A program made the translations under genes and the position numbers. Positions 1 to 4,577 of a stretch of 5,971 nt of DNA are shown here, in pieces. The stretch is from Rhodothermaceae bacterium. GTDB lineage: Bacteria > Bacteroidota > Rhodothermia > Rhodothermales > Rubricoccaceae. The stretch covers positions 1 to 5,971 of the forward strand of contig JABDIZ010000289.1 in assembly GCA_013003465.1 (NCBI GenBank). The letters are read 5' to 3'. Below the pieces are notes generated by a model that did not search any database, had not been told where the DNA came from, and saw only the letters and a program-made list of their open reading frames with translations. Position 1 is the first letter of the stretch. Each line of letters starts with the position of its first letter.

Positions 1-248
1 GGGGACGCCCGCTCGCCAGCGGCCAGGACTACGATCCGACCGAACTCACGGCGAGCCACCGCACGCTGCCCTTTGGCACCGTCATCCTCGTGACGAACCC
101 GGCCAGTGGGCGCAGCACGTTCGTGCGCGTCATGGACCGGGGGCCCGTGAGCCAGAGTTACCTCATCGAACTCTCGGCGCAGGCCGCGCAGGTGCTGGCG
201 CTCGATCCGAACGCCGCGCGCCGGGTGGAGCTACGGATGTTGCCGTGA
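1..248 (+). CDS. RlpA-like double-psi beta-barrel protein, C-terminal part (5' end outside window)
   Basis: Only the last 81 codons are present; the frame is open from base 3 and stops at TGA 246-248. The translation has the RlpA-type double-psi beta-barrel signature in order: TASHRTLPFGT (residues 16-26 of the fragment), VTNPASGRS, VRVMDRGP (41-48), then LIELSAQAAQVLAL (54-67). Known members of this family are exported cell-wall proteins, several of them septal lytic transglycosylases. The His of ASHRTLP (H19) and the Asp of DRGP (D45) match conserved family positions. One departure is Met where most members have Asn in the NDRGP motif. The protein ends a few residues after the barrel, so there is no C-terminal SPOR domain; the N-terminal signal and any other domain cannot be seen. 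Family assignment is fairly secure. Whether it cuts peptidoglycan or is a non-catalytic barrel is unknown. Confidence 0.75.
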   Translation, partial: GRPLASGQDYDPTELTASHRTLPFGTVILVTNPASGRSTFVRVMDRGPVSQSYLIELSAQAAQVLALDPNAARRVELRMLP

Positions 249-377
249 GGGTTGAAGCCGGACGCCGGAGGTCGCGTCCACCACGCCCGAAGCGTTAAGC
301 CTCTAGCGTCAAGCCCTACCCCTGCATCTTCGCCTGCGTGGCATCCGTAGGACGGCCCACACGCATCGTGCCGCCTC

Positions 378-1202
378 ATGCCTTCCGACGCTGATCTCAT
401 CGCTGATCTGGCCCGACGGTCCACCCCGGGAGGTGGAGCTGCCACCACGGCCCTGCCGCCCGCTTCACCGCGGCAGCGCTACTTCGCGGCCACGCGGACG
501 GCCACGTATGGGTTTCTAGCCGCCTTGCCGCTGCTGGTCCTCTACGAAGTGGGGATCGTGCTGGCAAACGGGGGGCAGTTGCAGGCCGTCCGCGTAGGAG
601 CAGACCTCTGGGTGAAGCGCCTGGTGGGCTTCGTCGGAGGCACGGGCGGGTTGGCCATAGGGCTCGTGGTGCTGATTATCGGGGCCGTGATCTTCTGGGC
701 CGAGCGCAAGCAGCGCCCGCCGCTTCGGGCGCGCTACTTCGGGCTGATTGTGGCGGAGAGCCTGCTCTACGCCGTGGTGCTCGCGTTCGTCGTGGGCGGC
801 ATTGTAGGGCTGCTCTTTGGCGTGTGGGCGACCCCCGCGATGCTGGCGCAGCCGATGGCTCGGCTCAGCCTGCCGCTTCAACTCGCGCTGTCCATCGGCG
901 CCGGGCTCTATGAAGAACTCGTTTTCCGGGTGCTGCTCGTCGGCGGGCTGTTTCTGGCGGTACGGCGCCTCATCCCCAAGCGGACACACGCCTACCTCGT
1001 AGCCGCACTCATCGGCGCTTTCGTGTTCAGCCTCGTCCACTACCTCGGGCCGCTCGGCGATCCATTCCAATTCGGCTCGTTCACGTTCCGCTTCCTCTTC
1101 GGGCTTGCGCTCAACGCCGTCTTCCTCGTGCGTGGCTTCGCGGTGGCGGCCTGGACGCACGCACTCTACGATGTGCTCGTCGTTACTGGCAGCTTCAGCT
1201 GA
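378..1202 (+). CDS. CPBP family intramembrane metalloprotease (CAAX protease / Abi type)
   Basis: The 274-residue protein is strongly hydrophobic after a polar N-terminal tail of about 43 residues. Membrane segments lie near 44-64, 89-107, 121-150, 166-196, 203-223 and 236-268. It carries the three CPBP motifs: EELVFR (E179, E180, R184), FSLVH (F217, H221) and WTHALYD (H261, D265). In the family the Glu pair and the two His residues form the active site inside the membrane. Characterised relatives include CAAX-processing enzymes and bacteriocin-immunity proteins, but the bacterial substrate cannot be predicted from sequence. I used ATG 378, which gives a cytoplasmic tail followed by the first helix; no Shine-Dalgarno motif precedes it. 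It lies 129 bases after the RlpA-like gene and 81 bases before the HtpX-type protease, on the same strand. The family call is firm; the physiological role is open. Confidence 0.92.
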   Translation: MPSDADLIADLARRSTPGGGAATTALPPASPRQRYFAATRTATYGFLAALPLLVLYEVGIVLANGGQLQAVRVGADLWVKRLVGFVGGTGGLAIGLVVLIIGAVIFWAERKQRPPLRARYFGLIVAESLLYAVVLAFVVGGIVGLLFGVWATPAMLAQPMARLSLPLQLALSIGAGLYEELVFRVLLVGGLFLAVRRLIPKRTHAYLVAALIGAFVFSLVHYLGPLGDPFQFGSFTFRFLFGLALNAVFLVRGFAVAAWTHALYDVLVVTGSFS

Positions 1203-1283
1203 CGTCTGCGAAGGTTTGAAGGAAGGCGAGGAACCGACGCGCTTCGTGCGTTCAAGGGGCGAACCACTCCCAACAGACACGCC

Positions 1284-2126
1284 ATGAACGGATTTCGCAC
1301 CGCCGCTCTGATGGCGGCCATGATTACGCTCTTCGCCCTGCTCGGCAACGCGCTCGGCGGCCAGAACGGGCTCATCATCGCCTTCGTGATCGCGGTGGGC
1401 ATGAACGCCGCCTCGTATTGGTTCTCCGACAAGATGGTGCTGCGGATGTACCGCGGCCAGGAAGTCGGACCGCATGAGGCGCCCGAGTTGGTGGCGATGG
1501 TCGACCGGCTGCGTCAGCGCGCGGGTCTCCCTATGCCCAAGGTGTACCTCTTGCCGAGCGAGCAGCCCAACGCGTTCGCTACGGGGCGCAACCCCGAGCA
1601 CGCGGCGGTCGCCTTCACGCAAGGCATTCTCCGCGCGCTCCCGCCTGAGGAACTCGAAGGCGTCACGGCGCACGAACTGGCGCATATCAAGCACCGCGAC
1701 ATCCTCACCTCCACCATTGCCGCCACGCTCGCCTCGGCGATCACGCTGCTGGCGCGGTTTGCCATCTTCGTGCCCATCGGCGGGCGCGATAGCAACGGCG
1801 GGGGTGGGTTGCAGGCGCTGCTGATGCTCATCCTCGCGCCTATCGCGGCCATGCTGATTCAGATGGCGATTTCGCGCTCGCGAGAGTTCGAGGCCGACCG
1901 TAGTGGCGCGGAGATCAGCGGCAACCCGAACGGGCTGGCCAATGCGCTGCTGCGGCTGCAGAACGGCGCCGAGCACATCCCGGCGTCGGCGAGCCCGAGC
2001 ACGGCGCACCTGTTCATCATTAATCCCTTCGCCGGACGGATGGGCGCGATTGCCAGCCTGTTTCGCACGCATCCGCCGACAGAGGAGCGCGTGGCGCGTC
2101 TCCGCTCGATGACGAACCGTGGTTAA
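1284..2126 (+). CDS. htpX: HtpX-type membrane zinc metalloprotease (M48B)
   Basis: The 280-residue length is normal for HtpX. Two N-terminal membrane segments (about 7-24 and 28-47) precede the protease domain, and two more (about 142-165 and 176-196) lie inside it. The zinc-binding HELAH motif is at 130-134 (ligands H130 and H134, catalytic E131), and the third ligand is expected to be E201 in the SRSREFEAD motif. The C-terminal FRTHPPTEERVARL signature (260-273) is typical of the family. HtpX proteins degrade damaged or misfolded membrane proteins together with FtsH, with the catalytic domain on the cytoplasmic side. The MN-start is usual for the family, so ATG 1284 is preferred despite the absence of a clear ribosome-binding site. 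It follows the CPBP protease by 81 bases and precedes the PLP-enzyme gene by 61 bases. All catalytic residues are present, so it should be active. Confidence 0.95.
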   Translation: MNGFRTAALMAAMITLFALLGNALGGQNGLIIAFVIAVGMNAASYWFSDKMVLRMYRGQEVGPHEAPELVAMVDRLRQRAGLPMPKVYLLPSEQPNAFATGRNPEHAAVAFTQGILRALPPEELEGVTAHELAHIKHRDILTSTIAATLASAITLLARFAIFVPIGGRDSNGGGGLQALLMLILAPIAAMLIQMAISRSREFEADRSGAEISGNPNGLANALLRLQNGAEHIPASASPSTAHLFIINPFAGRMGAIASLFRTHPPTEERVARLRSMTNRG

Positions 2127-2187
2127 TCACGGCGTGCGCGGTCTCCACCCGTAGCTTCGCGCATTCCGTCGTCTGCCTCTGCTGCTC

Positions 2188-3375
2188 ATGCCCTCGCGCG
2201 ACCCCCTCTCGTTCGACACTCGTGCCGTCCACGCCGGACGGGAGGACTTGTCTGCTCTTGGCGTTCACGCGCTGCCGATTGATCTGTCTACGACGTACCC
2301 CTTCAGCGATCTGGCCGAGGCCGTGGAGAGCCTCGATGCGCTAGCGGCAGGAGAAGGACACGCTGCCAACCCTATTTACGCGCGGCTCCTGAACCCGACC
2401 GTAGCGCGGTTCGAGGCGGGGCTGGCGGCGCTCGAAGGCACAGAATCAGCCGTGGCCTTCAGTTCGGGGATGGCGGCTCTAGCCGCGGCGGTCCTGGCCG
2501 CTCGCTCGCCCGAGAAGAACCACATCGTCGGCGTGCGGCCCATCTATGGCTCGACGGACAAGCTGCTCTCAGCAGGCTACCTCGGTGTAGAGGTGACGTG
2601 GACCGACGCGGTAGGCATCGCCGAGGCAGTGCGCGATGATACCGCGCTCGTCGTCATCGAAACGCCCGTTAACCCGACGCTGGAGTTGCAGGACATCGGG
2701 GCGGCGGCTACCGCAGCAGGCGACGTGCCCGTGCTCGTGGACTCGACCTTCGCCTCGCCCGTACTCCAGCAGCCCGCTGCCCTTGGTGCTGCGCTCGTGA
2801 TGCATAGCGGCACCAAGTTCATTGGCGGGCATGGCGACGTGCTTGCCGGGGTGGTGGCCTGCTCCGAAGCTTGGGCGAAGCGGCTCCGCGAAGTGCGGGT
2901 CTTTACAGGCGGCGTGCTGCATCCGCTGGCGGCCTACCTCCTCCATCGGGGCCTGACGACGCTGCCGCTCCGGGTGCGCCGGGCGCAGGACACCGCTACG
3001 ACGCTCGCCGCACGGCTCGAGGAGCATCCGGGCGTGGTGAGGGTCCACTATCCCGCTATCGAGGGCAACGACCCGCACGGACTACTCGGGCGGCAAATGG
3101 CCGGACCCGGGCCTATGTGCTCTTTTGAGGTAACAGGTGGCTATGCGGCGGCTGACCGCCTGATGCAGGCGCTTCGGCTCATCACGCCTGCCGTCAGCCT
3201 GGGCTCGGTGGATACGCTCATTCAGCATCCAGCTGGACTGACGCAGCGCGTCGTCAGCGACGCCACACGCGCCAAGGGAGGCGTCTCGGAGGGGCTCCTG
3301 CGGATGTCTGTAGGCCTCGAAGCAGCGGAGGATCTCTGGGCCGATCTGGAGCAGGCATTGGGCTCCCGCGACTGA
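2188..3375 (+). CDS. PLP-dependent trans-sulfuration enzyme (cystathionine gamma-synthase / methionine gamma-lyase superfamily)
   Basis: The 395 residues match the full length of Cys/Met-metabolism PLP enzymes. It opens with TRAVHAGRED (11-20), then DLSTTYPF, and has YARLLNPT (64-71; the Tyr and Arg that hold the PLP phosphate of the neighbouring subunit), SSGMAA (92-97), RPIYGST (117-123; Y120 stacks on PLP), VDSTF with D185, and the PLP-lysine motif HSGTKFIGGHGD (206-217, Schiff-base K210). SLGSVDTLIQHPA (337-349) and LRMSVGLE (371-378, R372 for the substrate carboxylate) complete the active site. The exact reaction is not readable. The Cys that is characteristic of classical methionine gamma-lyases in the YGCT motif is Ser here (S122), which argues against a plain assignment to that enzyme; cystathionine gamma-synthase or lyase, O-acylhomoserine sulfhydrylase or another lyase remain possible. 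No sulfur-metabolism neighbour helps. ATG 2188 places TRAVHAG at the usual distance from the start. Confidence 0.93.
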   Translation: MPSRDPLSFDTRAVHAGREDLSALGVHALPIDLSTTYPFSDLAEAVESLDALAAGEGHAANPIYARLLNPTVARFEAGLAALEGTESAVAFSSGMAALAAAVLAARSPEKNHIVGVRPIYGSTDKLLSAGYLGVEVTWTDAVGIAEAVRDDTALVVIETPVNPTLELQDIGAAATAAGDVPVLVDSTFASPVLQQPAALGAALVMHSGTKFIGGHGDVLAGVVACSEAWAKRLREVRVFTGGVLHPLAAYLLHRGLTTLPLRVRRAQDTATTLAARLEEHPGVVRVHYPAIEGNDPHGLLGRQMAGPGPMCSFEVTGGYAAADRLMQALRLITPAVSLGSVDTLIQHPAGLTQRVVSDATRAKGGVSEGLLRMSVGLEAAEDLWADLEQALGSRD

Positions 3376-3510
3376 ATCTTGTTGTCATAGAAGGGACGAG
3401 ACCACCGACCGCGGGAGGCTATGCACGCCGTAAATCGAGGTCTGCGGAGCGTGGCCGGTACTTCGGGAAGAAACATCCAAAATGGCCTAGCCCGGAACCT
3501 CCGCCCGAGT

Positions 3511-3525
3511 TCTCCATAGGAGAGG
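3511..3525 (+). promoter_or_regulatory. Shine-Dalgarno-like GGAGAGG inside a small hairpin
   Basis: GGAGAGG at 3519-3525 is the best Shine-Dalgarno match seen before any start codon in the window. It lies 8 bases before ATG 3534 and 12 bases before ATG 3538. TCTCC (3511-3515) and GGAGA (3519-3523) are perfect complements across a 3-base loop, so the motif could be masked in RNA. The preferred sigma start at 3652 is over 100 bases further on, so this site would serve either the short ORF at 3534 or an N-terminally extended sigma protein starting at 3538. A chance occurrence is quite possible, and the hairpin is only 5 base pairs. Confidence 0.3.
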
Positions 3526-3533
3526 CGCGTGCT

Positions 3534-3584
3534 ATGAATGCGCTTTCACGCACACACACGATCCATTTGCGGCCCAGTCGCTAG
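3534..3584 (+). other. Possible 16-codon upstream ORF (leader peptide candidate)
   Basis: ATG 3534 opens a frame of 16 codons (MNALSRTHTIHLRPSR) that stops at TAG 3582-3584, in a different frame from the sigma gene. It has the well-spaced GGAGAGG motif 8 bases upstream. The peptide shows no run of a single amino acid that would suggest classical attenuation, although 3 of the 16 residues are Arg and 2 are His. If it is translated, ribosomes would end 67 bases before the sigma start. A random short ORF in GC-rich DNA is the main alternative. Confidence 0.2.
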
Positions 3585-3651
3585 CAGGCCTCCCCACCGC
3601 ACTGCGCCGACTGCGCCCTTTCTTTTTACCCACCAGACCCTGTGGTTGCCC

Positions 3652-4491
3652 ATGTACGTGCCTCGCTCCCAACGCATGCTGGACCAGTACCTTCAGGAGA
3701 TCGGGCAGGTCTCGCTCCTGACGCCCGACGAGGAGGTTGAGCTGGCCCAGCGTATCAAGCAAGGCGACCAAGTCGCGCTGCACAAGCTCGTGCGCGCCAA
3801 CCTCCGTTTCGTGGTTTCGGTAGCGAAGAAGTACCAGGGGCAGGGCCTCACGCTCGCCGATCTGATTTCGGAAGGCAACTACGGCCTCGTCAAGGCCGCG
3901 CAACGCTTCGACGAGACGCGCGGCTTCAAGTTCATCTCCTATGCCGTCTGGTGGGTGCGTCAGAGCATCCTCAAGGCGCTCTCCGATCAGGTCCGCACGG
4001 TGCGCCTGCCGCTCAACCGCGTCGGCACGCTGAGCAAGATGCGCAAGGCCAGCGCCCGCCTGGCCCAGGAGCTGGGCCGCCCGCCGACGACGGAGGAACT
4101 GGCTAGCGAACTCGAGATCAAAGAAGAGAAGGTGCTCGAAGGGATGCAGCATTCCCGCCGCTCCCTCTCCATGGACGCACCCTTCGACGACGACGACGGC
4201 AACAGCCTCCTCGACGTGCTCAAGGACGACAACTTCGAGCAGCCCGACGAGGACCTCACCAACGAGAGCCTCAACATCGACATCGAGCGGGCGCTCGCCA
4301 CGCTGCATCCGCGCGAGGCCGAGATCACGCGCCTCTATTTCGGCATCGGGCATGAGCAGCCGCTCACGCTCGTCGAGGTGGGGCAGCGCTTCGGGCTCAC
4401 GCGCGAGCGCGTCCGCCAGATCAAGGAGAAGGCGCTCCGCAAGCTCCGCCAGAAGCACCGCCGCGAAGAGTTGATGGCGCACCTCAACTAG
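3652..4491 (+). CDS. Sigma-70 family RNA polymerase sigma factor, primary (RpoD/SigA-like) type
   Basis: From ATG 3652 the product has 279 residues, close to the short primary sigma factors of Bacteroidota, which lack region 1.1. Region 1.2 is at about 9-40 (LDQYLQEIG). Region 2 runs to about 112 and includes NLRFVVSVAKKY, LISEGNYGLVKAAQRFDE and the -10-recognition and melting segment GFKFISYAVWWVRQSI (91-106). Region 3 follows (VRLPLNRVGTLSKM, RPPTTEELA), then the 3.2 finger (SMDAPFDDDDGNSLLDVL, 173-190). Region 4.2 has the -35-binding helix-turn-helix (LTLVEVGQRFGLTRERVRQI, 238-257). ATG 3538 is in frame and would add 38 residues, but these are Pro/His/Thr-rich and unlike any sigma N terminus, so 3652 is preferred. 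The first residues (MYVPRSQRM) differ from the MRQLKI-type start of typical Bacteroidota RpoD. It could therefore be a second, group-2 factor rather than the housekeeping one, so no symbol is given. Confidence 0.93.
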   Translation: MYVPRSQRMLDQYLQEIGQVSLLTPDEEVELAQRIKQGDQVALHKLVRANLRFVVSVAKKYQGQGLTLADLISEGNYGLVKAAQRFDETRGFKFISYAVWWVRQSILKALSDQVRTVRLPLNRVGTLSKMRKASARLAQELGRPPTTEELASELEIKEEKVLEGMQHSRRSLSMDAPFDDDDGNSLLDVLKDDNFEQPDEDLTNESLNIDIERALATLHPREAEITRLYFGIGHEQPLTLVEVGQRFGLTRERVRQIKEKALRKLRQKHRREELMAHLN

Positions 4492-4517
4492 AGCGTCACA
4501 CGGTTCGAAACTGTGGA

Positions 4518-4554
4518 GCCCGGCTGGATCATTCGTCCAGCCGGGCCTTCTGTT
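4518..4554 (+). terminator. Intrinsic terminator after the sigma factor gene
   Basis: An 11-base-pair perfect stem, GCCCGGCTGGA (4518-4528) with TCCAGCCGGGC (4536-4546), encloses a 7-base loop and is followed by the T-rich but interrupted tail CTTCTGTT. It starts 27 bases after the sigma stop codon. The minus-strand gene converges on it and ends at 4578. Read on the minus strand the hairpin has no T tract, so the element is best suited to stopping plus-strand transcription, although it could also protect the 3' end of the opposing message. Confidence 0.85.
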
Positions 4555-4577
4555 GGGCGGCGTGGTGCAGAGCCTCG

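Larger units (their letters stand above)
3376..3651 (+). other. Intergenic leader region upstream of the sigma factor gene
   Basis: This 276-base stretch separates the PLP-enzyme stop codon from the preferred sigma-factor start. It is the longest non-coding gap in the window and probably holds the sigma-gene promoter and 5' untranslated region. I see no clear intrinsic terminator after the PLP gene. A TCCATTTG octamer at 3562-3569 differs by one fixed base from the Bacteroidota -7 consensus TAnnTTTG, but no TTG element sits at the right distance upstream, so it is not annotated as a promoter. The right half contains a GGAGAGG motif, a small hairpin and a short ORF, listed separately. Confidence 0.5.

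Noticed and set aside
254..266. CCGG-ACG-CCGG palindrome after the RlpA-like gene as a terminator.
   Set aside because: The stem is only 4 base pairs and no T-rich tail follows, so it does not support termination.
516..2072. A 518-codon open frame on the minus strand spanning the CPBP and htpX genes.
   Set aside because: It lies antisense to two well-supported genes, and its product is a compositionally odd Arg/Glu/His-rich chain with no recognisable domain. Long antisense frames are expected in GC-rich coding DNA.
2152..2159. TAGCTTCG upstream of the PLP-enzyme gene as a Bacteroidota-type -7 element; a similar one-mismatch octamer, AAGGTTTG, occurs at 1211-1218.
   Set aside because: Each misses one fixed base of TAnnTTTG and none has a TTG element at suitable spacing. 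Near-matches this loose are expected by chance.
3538..3651. A 38-residue N-terminal extension of the sigma factor from ATG 3538.
   Set aside because: The added residues are low-complexity and unlike sigma-factor N termini, while ATG 3652 puts region 1.2 close to the start as in relatives. It is kept as an open question in the findings because of the nearby GGAGAGG motif.
3532..4482. A 316-codon open frame on the minus strand covering the sigma-factor gene.
   Set aside because: It mirrors a clearly conserved sigma-70 gene and its Leu/Arg/Glu-rich translation matches no family I recognise; it is a codon-bias shadow.
4497..4515. Second inverted repeat (CACA...TGTG with GTT/AAC inside) just after the sigma stop codon.
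   Set aside because: The stem is interrupted and AT-weak, and the adjacent 11-bp GC-rich hairpin explains termination on its own.
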